From Pedosphaera sp. (GTDB taxonomy: Bacteria > Verrucomicrobiota > Verrucomicrobiia > Limisphaerales > UBA1096): a DNA stretch of 48,683 bases. The stretch spans positions 5,239 through 53,921 of the forward strand of contig JAKUOU010000024.1 of NCBI GenBank assembly GCA_022451065.1, in the 5' to 3' direction. Shown one piece after another: positions 1-8,887 of the stretch. The translations under genes were made by a program, and so were the position numbers. The first letter of the stretch is position 1. Each line of letters begins with the position of its first letter. Below the pieces are notes generated by a model. It saw only the letters and a list, made by a program, of their open reading frames with translations, was not told the DNA's origin and searched no databases.

Positions 1-1
1 A

Positions 2-775
2 ATGCTTCCGGGAATTAAACAGTTTGATTTGAATGGGAAAGTCGCCGTGATTACAGGCGGCTCGAAAGGATTAGGCGAGGCGATGGCTGCCGGCTTGGCC
101 AGTGCAGGTGCGAACCTCATACTGGTCAGTCGCAATGATGCTGAAGCCAAGGCCAAGGCAGTAAAACTCGCCAAGGAATACGACTGCAAGGCGATCGGTT
201 TTGCAGCAGATGTCTCCAAGCAAGCCGACATGGAGGCGATGGTAGCAGAGGCAATTGATACGCTAGGGCAGGTGGACATTCTCATCAACAATGCCGGCAT
301 CAACACGCGCGGCCCAATTGATGAATTGTCTTACGAACAGTTCTCTGAAGTGCAGCGGATCAATGTGGACGGCATTTGGCTGGCCTGCCGCGCGGTGTTG
401 CCGCACATGAAGCAGCGGCAATACGGACGCATCGTCAACATGGCCAGTGCGCTTGGCCTGGTTGCGATTCCAAACCGCACTCCGTATGCAACGAGCAAAG
501 GAGGTGTGGTGCAGTTGACGCGGGCGTTGGCGCTGGAGTTGGCCGGCAGCGGGATCACGGTAAACGCAATTTGTCCCGGCCCGTTCCTTACGCCGATGAA
601 TATCCCGATCGCGGACACGGAGGAGGGTAAAAAGTTTATCGTTGGCGCAACAGCGCTCAAACGCTGGGGTGACCTGAAGGAAATTCAAGGCGCAGCGATT
701 TATTTGGCGAGCGACGCTTCCAGCTACACCACCGGTGCCATGCTCAGCGTAGACGGCGGCTGGACAGCTCAGTAG
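2..775 (+). CDS. SDR-family NAD(P)-dependent oxidoreductase
   Basis: Classical short-chain dehydrogenase/reductase of 257 aa, the usual length for the family. The Rossmann glycine motif TGGSKGLG is at residues 18-25, NNAG at 96-99, and the catalytic Ser149, Tyr162 and Lys166 lie in the expected order with a YATSK active-site motif. The C-terminus ends in SVDGGW, as in gluconate 5-dehydrogenase and 3-oxoacyl-ACP-reductase-like members. It should be a cytosolic oxidoreductase for a hydroxyl/ketone pair; the substrate cannot be read from sequence. The ATG is the second base of the window, so the promoter and any operon partner upstream are not visible. The start fits the family, because the glycine motif usually begins about 15-20 residues in. 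It converges on the next gene with three bases between the stop codons. Confidence 0.93.
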   Translation: MLPGIKQFDLNGKVAVITGGSKGLGEAMAAGLASAGANLILVSRNDAEAKAKAVKLAKEYDCKAIGFAADVSKQADMEAMVAEAIDTLGQVDILINNAGINTRGPIDELSYEQFSEVQRINVDGIWLACRAVLPHMKQRQYGRIVNMASALGLVAIPNRTPYATSKGGVVQLTRALALELAGSGITVNAICPGPFLTPMNIPIADTEEGKKFIVGATALKRWGDLKEIQGAAIYLASDASSYTTGAMLSVDGGWTAQ

Positions 776-778
776 GCC

Positions 779-1531
779 TCAGAAAAAAAGGAGCCGCACT
801 CCGGCAATGACCGAAAAGCCGTAAAGCAAAAACTCAAATAGTTTTTGCTGGATGAGCTGAATGATTTTTCGTCCAACAAAAATGCCCGCGAAGATGCCGG
901 GGAAAATGAGAAGACTAATCTTGATCGAATTGGCATTGATCAGATCGATACTGGCCACAAGTGGCAGCTTGATGACATTCACCAAAAGGAAACACCGGGC
1001 ACCCACTCCGAGAAACGTTTCCTTGGTCATTTTTTCAACCAGCGCGTAGATCGAAAAGACCGGACCCGCGGCGTTGGCCATGATGGTTGAGGTACCGATC
1101 ATCATACCGCTGCCCCATCTAAACCCGATAGATTTCGGTAGCCTGGCCAGCGCCTGGCCAAACCGAAGCCGAACCAATTGAAGGGCGAACATCAACAGGA
1201 CAATAAGACCGATCCCCTTCCGGGCAGTGGCTTCCTCGATATAGTCCAATAAAAAATAACCGGCGGCCAAACCGACAAAGATCGGTGGCAATAAGGGTAG
1301 CACCTCCTTCCAAGAAGAGTATTGGCGGAACAGAGGATAGACGGTCAGATCACAAGCAACTAGGAGCGGAACAATGATGCCAACCGATTGCTTGGCCCCG
1401 AACAGCTCAGCCAGAATCAGCACGTTGACCATGGCCAAGCCGGGAAAACCGGTCTTGGAAAAACCCAGACTGAACGCTCCAAACAGGGCAATCAGCCAGG
1501 TTGCAACGGAAATGTCGTCGAAAAAATCCAA
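779..1531 (-). CDS. TauE/SafE (TSUP) family membrane exporter
   Basis: Integral membrane protein of 250 aa with roughly eight hydrophobic segments. The N-terminal half contains the family's GFSKTGFPGLAM-type repeat (residues 23-34) and the C-terminal half ends in a second hydrophobic repeat, as expected for the TauE/SafE/TSUP fold, whose members export sulfite, sulfoacetate or related small anions. It is the last gene of a minus-strand run: 19 bases separate it from the stop of the transglutaminase/hydrolase gene, so co-transcription is likely. With two sulfatases in the window a sulfur-anion role is tempting, but nothing in the sequence fixes the substrate. Confidence 0.85.
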   Translation of the reverse strand: MDFFDDISVATWLIALFGAFSLGFSKTGFPGLAMVNVLILAELFGAKQSVGIIVPLLVACDLTVYPLFRQYSSWKEVLPLLPPIFVGLAAGYFLLDYIEEATARKGIGLIVLLMFALQLVRLRFGQALARLPKSIGFRWGSGMMIGTSTIMANAAGPVFSIYALVEKMTKETFLGVGARCFLLVNVIKLPLVASIDLINANSIKISLLIFPGIFAGIFVGRKIIQLIQQKLFEFLLYGFSVIAGVRLLFF

Positions 1532-1550
1532 GCGCTTTGCCTCGGCAAAC

Positions 1551-3902
1551 TTAGAGCTTCACCGTCACAGTCGCCGTGGCTATCGACGCGAGGTCGCCGC
1601 GCTGCTCCAGCGACTTGATGATCTCCCGAGCCGAACGCTTCACCTTGCCGCTGAACTTTTCCTCGCCGTTGACAGTGATCATCACAGGCTTATCGAGGTT
1701 CAACAATTGATCGGACAAACGAACCACCAAGCGTGGTGTTTTCTCAGCGGTGATGTTGATCGTCTGGCCATCGATCGTTGCTTCCATTCTTTGCCCGTTG
1801 ACCAAGTGCTTCTCCGGAATCTGAAGCCAATAAAACCGGGATGTGATGCCCTTGGCCTGGCGCCAAATAATTTTTTTCGGCCATGGGTTTCGGGTGAACT
1901 TGGCCATCCACGGCAGAGACTCGGCATCCTTTCCTTTCATCCAGTGCTGCATCTCGGGGTAAATACGCACCAAGTGATCGTAGCCCTCAGGGTCGGCATT
2001 GCGCAGGTCAGCCAACAAGCCCTCCCATTTCTCGGCGACCTTATTGCGATTGTAGGCCCCGTCCTTTCCACCCATGAACAAACCGAAACCGATGTTTCGC
2101 AGGTTGTCCGGCTTGGCATCGTTCGGATGCCCGGCCATCATCGAGGCCGCCGCCCAGCGATCCGCCATTCGCGGCGCAAGTTGGTAGACGCCATCACCCC
2201 CAGCAGAGTAGCCCATCAGATAAACACGGTTCGGGTTTACGCCGCGAGTCGCCACGTAATTCTCAATCAAGCGATCAAACAAGCCGTCGATGTGAGACTG
2301 ATGCCATAGGTTCCAGGTGTCGGTCGGCGCACGCGGTGCGACATAAATTCCCTCGGCCGGTTGATAGAGCTTAATCTGGTTTTTCCATTGGCTGTCATTC
2401 ACGCGGGTCGGCGCACCACCACCACCGTGCATCGAGATCCACAACGAACGCCCACCCTCCGGCGCATCGCCGAAAACTTTCTCGAGATAGCGTAGTTTCT
2501 TGTTCCCCAATTGGATAGACTTGGCCTCGATCTCGGCGGCACGCTGCTTGGCCAGGCGCTTGCAGTGATCAGCCCAAAGCAGCTCGATCGCCTTTTTGGC
2601 GTCTACCTTGGACAGGTCGCCCTTGGTCCAATCACCAGGGAGTGTGTCCGGGCGCACATTGGAAGGAGCGGCCAACCAAGCGGTTACGGCGGCGAGTTGC
2701 GACTTCTCAATCTCCACCCGTTCAGGCAACTCGTCCCACTGAACATCGACCGTCACCTCACCGCCCTTGCTTCGGCGTATCGGGATTTGTTTGACCTTAT
2801 TCCCCTTTGTGAACCGAAGCCAAAGTGGTGTGTTCGGATTACAGGTAAAGCCAGTAATATCGTTCAGATCAGCCCGACCGGCCTTGGTTTTTCGGGAGGC
2901 GAGCACCTTGTTTTTTGAGTCGAGCAAATCGGCTTGCACTTCGAGTCGCTTGCCACCCTGCCGTTCAAGCACGCGCACCAATAAATCATCCTCGACGTTG
3001 CTCCTGCTGCTTTTGCCGGTGTAACGATCGGTGACGTTGATGGCGTTGACCTGTTTGGCATCGATATCCCAAACCATCGGAAAACGCGTGCCAGTTTTTT
3101 TCCACGATGTCGCATAGATCGAGTTCTGCCAGTTGGACTTGTCGGCCTTTGCTGCAGCCCCGACAAACCAGCCACGATTCAACCCGGCGGCGTTGTATTC
3201 GTCTGATCCTGTGAAGTGCCAGCCCTCGTCCCAGATCTCCGACCATGTATGATTGCCGCGATTGTTCGTCCACAGCGGCGTTCCGGCGACTCGCGATGCG
3301 ATACCCACCGAGCGACAGGCATCGACGAGAATGATCGACAAGCCGGTGCAGGTCGCCCTGCCCTGCGCGATCGACTCAGCCGGACTTTGGTTCGGCTGTT
3401 TTCGGCCGGTGTTGTAGTGGACGTTAATGAGGTTAAAGATCTTGCTGTTGAGCGCCTGCACCGCCTCGGTGGCGGTCGATGACTTGGCCACGATGGCTCG
3501 GCATTTTTTGTAAAAGTCCGGCCGCCAACGCTCACGCGTCTCGTCGAGGCTGGCATACGGTAGCACCTCGTTAAAAAAAAGCGCCTCGGGCAACTGAGCA
3601 CACCAGGGGAACTCCTCGCGCGCCTTCATCGCCAGATCGAGATTCTCAGTGAGGAATTGGCGATTGAGCGACGTGAGGTCTCTTTCGGGCATGCCCTCGA
3701 CAAGAAACTCGGCGGCACGTTGGCCAAGATCGCTATGCGTTTTTTCGGCTGTGGAAATGAATGCCTCGAGCTCGGCACGATTGTCGCCGGCCTTGACCAA
3801 GGCGGCTTCCAACTCCTCTTTCGCTTGGCCAAGCGCAACGGTACCGGCCAAAAAGGCGGCGGCGAAAAAAAGTTTCAACCGTGTCAGAAACTGTGTCGGC
3901 AT
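1551..3902 (-). CDS. Exported transglutaminase-like / alpha-beta hydrolase fusion protein
   Basis: A 783-aa protein with a signal peptide (residues 1-27, ending around LGQA). An N-terminal transglutaminase-like domain has a candidate triad of Cys185 (GRATCTGLS), His218 (NHTWSEIW) and Asp225. A C-terminal alpha/beta-hydrolase domain starts near residue 487, with an HGGGG oxyanion loop at 492-496, the nucleophile elbow GYSAGG (Ser566) and a late His653 (EMQHWM), as in PHB-depolymerase/feruloyl-esterase-like enzymes. I chose ATG 3902 because it starts a normal signal peptide; the open frame reaches a TTG 12 codons upstream. Both active sites look intact, so a periplasmic or surface enzyme with amide- and ester-bond activities is inferred. 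It lies 32 bases downstream of an ABC-2 permease gene, probably in one operon. Confidence 0.85.
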   Translation of the reverse strand: MPTQFLTRLKLFFAAAFLAGTVALGQAKEELEAALVKAGDNRAELEAFISTAEKTHSDLGQRAAEFLVEGMPERDLTSLNRQFLTENLDLAMKAREEFPWCAQLPEALFFNEVLPYASLDETRERWRPDFYKKCRAIVAKSSTATEAVQALNSKIFNLINVHYNTGRKQPNQSPAESIAQGRATCTGLSIILVDACRSVGIASRVAGTPLWTNNRGNHTWSEIWDEGWHFTGSDEYNAAGLNRGWFVGAAAKADKSNWQNSIYATSWKKTGTRFPMVWDIDAKQVNAINVTDRYTGKSSRSNVEDDLLVRVLERQGGKRLEVQADLLDSKNKVLASRKTKAGRADLNDITGFTCNPNTPLWLRFTKGNKVKQIPIRRSKGGEVTVDVQWDELPERVEIEKSQLAAVTAWLAAPSNVRPDTLPGDWTKGDLSKVDAKKAIELLWADHCKRLAKQRAAEIEAKSIQLGNKKLRYLEKVFGDAPEGGRSLWISMHGGGGAPTRVNDSQWKNQIKLYQPAEGIYVAPRAPTDTWNLWHQSHIDGLFDRLIENYVATRGVNPNRVYLMGYSAGGDGVYQLAPRMADRWAAASMMAGHPNDAKPDNLRNIGFGLFMGGKDGAYNRNKVAEKWEGLLADLRNADPEGYDHLVRIYPEMQHWMKGKDAESLPWMAKFTRNPWPKKIIWRQAKGITSRFYWLQIPEKHLVNGQRMEATIDGQTINITAEKTPRLVVRLSDQLLNLDKPVMITVNGEEKFSGKVKRSAREIIKSLEQRGDLASIATATVTVKL
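3822..3835. repeat. Iterated palindrome CGCTTGGCCAAGCG, exact copy
   Basis: Perfect 14-bp palindrome inside the signal-peptide coding region of the transglutaminase/hydrolase gene, where the minus strand reads Leu-Gly-Gln-Ala. A further core copy TTGGCCAA begins at 3720, 105 bases away. It is one of six exact copies in the window. Confidence 0.85.
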
Positions 3903-3934
3903 AAACGGGAGCTTACCCGCCTTCCTGGGCAAGA

Positions 3935-5554
3935 TCAACGGTTGGGAGAGTCGATGACCGGCGGCGTGGGCGCGGTTGCGGGCGAAGGAAGCGGCCGCGC
4001 ATAGCGGATGCCGTATTCACCGGAGACAGCACGGCGGAAGTTGCCCTGCAAACTGGTGAGCGGCCAGACGATGAAGATGATATCGGTGATCAGCCAGATG
4101 AACTGCCCCATCCAGCAGAACAACACCGATCCAATGGTCGGCAGCAGGTAAACAAACCCGAACGTTTTCCAAAATGCCGCCGAGTAGTTGCTGCTACGAA
4201 GCGCAAACCAGCAGCCGGAGTAGTACAATGCAAAAAGATCTCCAAAGAACACCACGGCAATCAGGCCGCTCATCAATCCCATAATTGAAACGCCAAATAG
4301 AGCGTCATCAAAAATCCAGCCCTCCATAAACATGCTAAACAAAGCCGCCACGATGGGGAGCGATGCCAGCAGGATCACTGGCCACATCCAAAACCGCACC
4401 ATCGCGGCGAAGTGACCGCGCCGGAACTCCTTCTCATCCACCGGTGTCACGAGAATCTGCTCAAGCGCGCCACTGGCCTTGGCCTCGTGGATGGTCGTCA
4501 CCGCGTGGCGTGCCACCTCGAGCCGAATCCAAAACGAGCCCACCCAAACCAACGAGCCCATAAATATCCACAAGTCGTCAATTCCGGCTCCAGCCAAGAC
4601 CACGAAACCCGGCAACACCAATCCAATTGTGATCATCAAAGCCATCAGCAACCGTCGAGAGGTGCGAAAGGAGCGCACGCGCCACACCAACCAGCCGACC
4701 GGGTTGGCGTTCAGTATCGCTGACTGCCTCTCGGCACTTGACTGTAAACGGTCACCGTCGGTCCGTTCGCCCAAGCTGGGGGTCTGTGGTCTTAGCTTAG
4801 TCTCGCGCCAGCGGTGCGAGATAGTCCATGAGGCCAAGACGAGCAGCATTCCAGAGACGGCCAGGCCGCTGCCCAACCAAGCCCAATGCCCACTGAAACC
4901 AGCCGCGGGCGTCCCTATCACCGGGGCGGAGGCGTTGGCCATGGCGAATCCGGGGCTGACAAAATTCAAGGCGCTCGCAGTGCCACCCAACCACAGGTGA
5001 ATCAACGGCAGCATCGTCACGCTGAACAGAGAGAAGAACGTCCAGAAAACCGCCCGGCCACTACTCAAACTGAGCGCCGAGAAAAACATCCCCATTGAAA
5101 GCGAAAAAATGAGGATGTTCAGTAGCGCGCCTGCCGTCCGCCAGAACTGATCGTTCGTCACGCCACCCATCAGCAGTGGCAACGCCAGTACCGGCAGCAC
5201 CGCCAGCACGCCGTAAAACGACTTGAGCGACGCGGTGATCATCTTGCCCAGCACCACATCGTACCCGCGTAGGTCGGTCAGGAACAGTAGGCCAAGCGTA
5301 CCATCGGTTTTCTCGCGCGTGAGCGTGTCAGAGGTCGTCCACAGGCCGGCCAGCAGGCAGTAAACGAAACAGGCCCAGGCGAGGATCGCGAAGAACACAT
5401 CGCCCTTCATCATGCCGCCCACCGAATACGCCATTCCGAGCCAGAGACCACCGAAGCACACCGCCACGATAGCGATGATCCAGCGCGACAACCACGAGCC
5501 AAGGTTACGGGAGGCAATCCCAAGTTCGCGCTCAACGATGGGCAGGCTAATCAT
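3935..5554 (-). CDS. ABC-2-type permease, internally duplicated
   Basis: A 539-aa polytopic membrane protein. It carries the ABC-2 permease coupling motif twice: EKTDGTLGLLFLTDLRG around residues 80-96 and the diverged EAKASGALEQILVTPV around 355-370. Each is followed by LGK- or RGH-type residues and a cluster of hydrophobic helices, so the protein looks like two ABC-2 halves in one chain, about 12 membrane segments in all. The C-terminus is proline-rich and probably disordered. It is 15 bases downstream of a homologous gene, so the two could form a heteromeric exporter channel. No ATPase is adjacent; the nearest DrrA/CcmA-type ATPase is about 39 kb away at 44755. The cargo is unknown. Confidence 0.82.
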   Translation of the reverse strand: MISLPIVERELGIASRNLGSWLSRWIIAIVAVCFGGLWLGMAYSVGGMMKGDVFFAILAWACFVYCLLAGLWTTSDTLTREKTDGTLGLLFLTDLRGYDVVLGKMITASLKSFYGVLAVLPVLALPLLMGGVTNDQFWRTAGALLNILIFSLSMGMFFSALSLSSGRAVFWTFFSLFSVTMLPLIHLWLGGTASALNFVSPGFAMANASAPVIGTPAAGFSGHWAWLGSGLAVSGMLLVLASWTISHRWRETKLRPQTPSLGERTDGDRLQSSAERQSAILNANPVGWLVWRVRSFRTSRRLLMALMITIGLVLPGFVVLAGAGIDDLWIFMGSLVWVGSFWIRLEVARHAVTTIHEAKASGALEQILVTPVDEKEFRRGHFAAMVRFWMWPVILLASLPIVAALFSMFMEGWIFDDALFGVSIMGLMSGLIAVVFFGDLFALYYSGCWFALRSSNYSAAFWKTFGFVYLLPTIGSVLFCWMGQFIWLITDIIFIVWPLTSLQGNFRRAVSGEYGIRYARPLPSPATAPTPPVIDSPNR

Positions 5555-5569
5555 GTCTCGGGTTCCAAG

Positions 5570-7132
5570 CTAGGCACCGGCGGCCCGAGCGGCCATTTGG
5601 CGAAAATTGGCTTTCAAATTGTTCATGGCACGCATCCCCCAAAAAAGATTGTTGCCAAGGCAAATAAAAAACCAGAGTCCCAATACAAATTCTTCATCCG
5701 GTCCGGTTTGAGCAGGTCCAAAGAGAGCAAAAGCAAGGAACAGCATCATTCCTGCCCATATAATCCATGGCAGGAACAGGATGCGTAAAGCCACTCCACT
5801 CGCACTGAAGGATGGTTTGCGGGAAGTCAAACTGAGCTGCATGCCAACAAAGTGCATTGCCCATATGTCCATCGCCAATATCGTCAGTCCGACGATATAG
5901 TAGGGCCAAGTGTCCCTATCCGAGTCAAACATCATGAACGGGACGGTGGCCAGCACGAGGCCAAGCGGTAAGCCAAACTGCCACAAAAGTCGCCGCGCCT
6001 GACCAAGTGAGAAATCGCTAAAGTTCAGCGGGGTTGCCAGCAGCAGTTCCAACGAACTCTGCTGTCGATCCTCCCGGAAACGATCACACACCGCTAAGAC
6101 GATCCAACATTTGAAACAGGCAAACGTGCACCATAGCGTGGTGAGGTGCACTCCGTCATCCAGCCACCATCTGCCATTTTCCAGCAATCCCCATAACCAC
6201 AACATAAACCCAGCAAACAAAGCCGCCCAAACCAGCAAGGGCCGCAAACGCCACCGCGCTCCCAGCCAATAAGCCGGGTTATCGTTGAGTAGCTTGGTTC
6301 GGCGTGAAATCGCCTCGGCCGGGCGCAGCTTGTCGACAGCGCTTGGCTTCGTCTCCCGATCCTGCCAGGCACGCGGCGTCCGCCAAACCGAAAACCCAAG
6401 CGACACCACGCCAACGCCCAGTGCTGTCGTGAGCGACTGATAAAAAAAATGGGGGTTTCCAGAGAAGTTACCACTGAATGCGAGCGGGAACATCGCCCCC
6501 GAACTGAAACAGGCCAAAAACTGAGACGCTGAACTGTCGATATGGTTGTACGCTTCCAACACGATACTGATCATCGGCAACCCAAAGTTGAGCAGGAGGA
6601 TGATAAGAAGCGTCATACCGATCGCCGCCCTGGTCACCTTGAACTGTGCCGAGCAGGCCATACCCACCGAGAGTGACATGAACAGCGCCGCAAACAATAC
6701 CCCGACCATCCTGCCCACCTCCGCCGGATCCACGCCACCCATCAGCAGCGGCACCATTAGCACCGGTGCAACCGCCATCAGGCCAAACACCGCCTGCAAC
6801 GAGCAGGCACTCATTTTGCCCAGCACCACGTCGAGCCCGCGCAGATTCGTGAGGAACAGTAGACCGAGCGTGCCATTGCGCTTCTCCTCGCTGAGCGTGT
6901 CGGCCGTCAACCGCACGCCGGCCAGGTTGCAGAAGAAAAAGGCAAAGCCGGCAATCACGCCGAAAATAATCTGACTGAATTGATGCGGCGGCGCGTTATC
7001 CATCCGCATGACAATTAACATCCAAGCAAGAACCACAATGGCAGTGAGCGCCGTGATAAAACGAATGAGCTGGGTTTCTCGCCTGCGGGAAGCCACCAGC
7101 AACTCACGACCAACGATGGGAAAGGGATTCAC
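5570..7132 (-). CDS. ABC-2-type permease, internally duplicated (paralogue of the next gene)
   Basis: A 520-aa polytopic membrane protein similar over its whole length to the downstream gene. Shared elements include the N-terminal PIVGREL/PIVEREL, the motif EKRNGTLGLLFLTNLRG near residues 82-98, VVLGKM, and PLLMGGV. A second ABC-2 motif, DRQQSSLELLLATPL, lies near 355-370. It therefore also looks like a two-in-one ABC-2 permease. The start codon is GTG and no strong ribosome-binding site is visible. It is the first gene of the minus-strand cluster that runs to 779; the 69 bases between it and the symporter gene contain one copy of the iterated palindrome core. Confidence 0.82.
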   Translation of the reverse strand: MNPFPIVGRELLVASRRRETQLIRFITALTAIVVLAWMLIVMRMDNAPPHQFSQIIFGVIAGFAFFFCNLAGVRLTADTLSEEKRNGTLGLLFLTNLRGLDVVLGKMSACSLQAVFGLMAVAPVLMVPLLMGGVDPAEVGRMVGVLFAALFMSLSVGMACSAQFKVTRAAIGMTLLIILLLNFGLPMISIVLEAYNHIDSSASQFLACFSSGAMFPLAFSGNFSGNPHFFYQSLTTALGVGVVSLGFSVWRTPRAWQDRETKPSAVDKLRPAEAISRRTKLLNDNPAYWLGARWRLRPLLVWAALFAGFMLWLWGLLENGRWWLDDGVHLTTLWCTFACFKCWIVLAVCDRFREDRQQSSLELLLATPLNFSDFSLGQARRLLWQFGLPLGLVLATVPFMMFDSDRDTWPYYIVGLTILAMDIWAMHFVGMQLSLTSRKPSFSASGVALRILFLPWIIWAGMMLFLAFALFGPAQTGPDEEFVLGLWFFICLGNNLFWGMRAMNNLKANFRQMAARAAGA

Positions 7133-7189
7133 CTTGGGAATTTCAAGTTATCGGTCTCAAGTTTGAAGCCAACCCGTGAACCGGCAGCA

Positions 7190-7200
7190 CTTGGCCAAGC
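7190..7200. repeat. Iterated palindrome, shortened copy CTTGGCCAAGC
   Basis: Intergenic copy of the palindromic core between the permease gene and the stop of the AGCS symporter gene. It is too short and too poor in flanking T residues to act as a terminator. Confidence 0.6.
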
Positions 7201-7201
7201 C

Positions 7202-8803
7202 CTACTGTGTTTTTTCAAACTCGCCTTTTTTCAGCTTGTCGAGGTAGTCGTTCAAGTCGGACTTCACGCCACCGGCAAGGAAGTAGAGGCCAAGCACATT
7301 CGGAAATGCCATGCCAAGTATCATTAGGTCACCGAAGTCAAGGACGTTGGTCGAGGTGATGATCGACCCAAGGAAAACCATCAGCAGGAACAGCCACCGA
7401 TAGACCATCGAAGAACCGTCGCCAAACAGCCAGGCCCAACAACGCTCGCCGTAATACGACCACGATATCATCGTGCTGAAGGCGAACAAAACCACGGCTG
7501 CCGAAAGGATATAGGGGAACCAAGTAATCTCAGACTTGAAGACGGTCGAAGTCAGGCCGGCACCGTTGTTGGCCTCGGCAAACGGCTTGGCCACCTCAGC
7601 CGCCGAGCCGCCCTCATAGTGCCCGGTGATGACGATCACCAGGCCGGTCATGGTGCAGACGATGATCGTGTCGATGAATGGCTCGAGCAGCGCCACAATG
7701 CCCTCGCGGACAGGATGCTTTGTCCTGGCCGCCGAATGGGCAATCGCCGCCGAGCCAACACCGGCCTCATTGGAAAACGCCGCCCGCTTGAACCCTATCA
7801 CCAGCACGCCGATGAAGCCGCCCCAGGCCGCTCCCGGGTTGAAGGCACTGTCGATGATCGTCGCAAACGCAGCGGGAATTTCTGAAGTGTGCTTTAACAA
7901 CACCACCAAGCAGGTCAGCAGGTAAATGCCGCACATGGCCGGCACAATCTTCTCGGCAGTCAGCGCAATGCGCTTGATGCCACCTATAATGACCAGGCCG
8001 GTGAGCACCGCCATGACCAGCCCAAAGACCCAGCGGTGATCCGCCAGCCAAGGTAGCGTCTCCTGCACCGCATTCAGCGACTGGTTGACCTGAAACGTGT
8101 TGCCACCGCCAAACGAGCCGCCAATGCATAGGATGGCAAACAGGACGGCGAGCACCTTGCCGAACCCACCGAACCCCTTTTCAGCCATGCCCTTGGTAAG
8201 ATAAAACATCGCCCCGCCCATGACGCGGCCGTCTGGCCTTGTCTCACGGTACTTTTGGCCGAGCGTACACTCGGTGAACTTCGACGACATGCCGAGGAAG
8301 CCGGCGATGATCATCCAGAAAATCGCACCCGGCCCACCTAGGCTGACGGCGATGGCCACGCCGGCGATGTTACCCAGGCCAACCGTCGCCGAAAGCGCAG
8401 AGGAGAGCGCTTGAAAATGGCTGACCTCGCCCTCGTCGTCGGTGTTGTCGTATTTGCCACGGACGACATCGATCGCATGCTTGAAACCGCGAAAGTTGAT
8501 GAACCCCATCCGGATAGTGAAGAAGATGGCCCCCACGACCAGCCAAGCAACCACCAGCGGAATTTCCGTGCCTGATGACGAAGTGTAAATGGGAAAGAAA
8601 AATGCTGAGGCGATCCAGCCCACCAGTGTTCCGGCTATGGCATCCACCTGATCGAACATTCCACCTTCCTTCGCTAACTCCTGTGCAAATGCCGGAGCAA
8701 CGGAAAGATTAAAAGCCATGCATACGACCAAGAAACGGCGGATCGCGCTCGCTGGCGTAACACAATTTTTTTTCTCTGAAAACGCTTCAGTAGTTTGTTT
8801 CAT
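7202..8803 (-). CDS. Sodium:alanine/glycine symporter (AGCS family)
   Basis: A 533-aa membrane protein of the alanine-or-glycine:cation symporter family, taking up small amino acids with sodium. The family signature GGPGAIFWMIIAGFLGMSSK is present about one third of the way in, with the preceding ALSATVGLGNIAGVA loop and many hydrophobic helices. The first 41 residues are unusual for the family: a polar stretch followed by a hydrophobic segment ending in APAFAQ looks like a cleavable signal peptide. ATG 8803 is used; only some 20 bases separate it from a strong terminator upstream, so its promoter position is a puzzle (see findings). The family is generally a secondary transporter acting as a single subunit. 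Confidence 0.93.
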   Translation of the reverse strand: MKQTTEAFSEKKNCVTPASAIRRFLVVCMAFNLSVAPAFAQELAKEGGMFDQVDAIAGTLVGWIASAFFFPIYTSSSGTEIPLVVAWLVVGAIFFTIRMGFINFRGFKHAIDVVRGKYDNTDDEGEVSHFQALSSALSATVGLGNIAGVAIAVSLGGPGAIFWMIIAGFLGMSSKFTECTLGQKYRETRPDGRVMGGAMFYLTKGMAEKGFGGFGKVLAVLFAILCIGGSFGGGNTFQVNQSLNAVQETLPWLADHRWVFGLVMAVLTGLVIIGGIKRIALTAEKIVPAMCGIYLLTCLVVLLKHTSEIPAAFATIIDSAFNPGAAWGGFIGVLVIGFKRAAFSNEAGVGSAAIAHSAARTKHPVREGIVALLEPFIDTIIVCTMTGLVIVITGHYEGGSAAEVAKPFAEANNGAGLTSTVFKSEITWFPYILSAAVVLFAFSTMISWSYYGERCWAWLFGDGSSMVYRWLFLLMVFLGSIITSTNVLDFGDLMILGMAFPNVLGLYFLAGGVKSDLNDYLDKLKKGEFEKTQ

Positions 8804-8824
8804 TTCGGTTGTTCGGGTTTGTCC

Positions 8825-8860
8825 AAAAAAAAAGAGCCGGGTCTCAGCCCGGCCCTTTTT
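8825..8860 (-). terminator. Rho-independent terminator (usable on both strands)
   Basis: Stem GCCGGG/CCCGGC (8836-8841 with 8848-8853) and a 6-base loop. On the minus strand the stem is followed by nine T residues (A-run at 8825-8833 on the plus strand); on the plus strand by five T residues. It lies directly after the pseudopilin gene and is best read as its terminator. Confidence 0.85.
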
Positions 8861-8887
8861 GCCAAAAATATTGATTCAAAGCGACCC

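Noticed and set aside
1374-2309. Plus-strand open frame of 311 codons
   Set aside because: It is antisense to the transglutaminase/hydrolase gene, its translation has no recognisable domain or helix pattern, and the minus-strand frame has two clear active sites.
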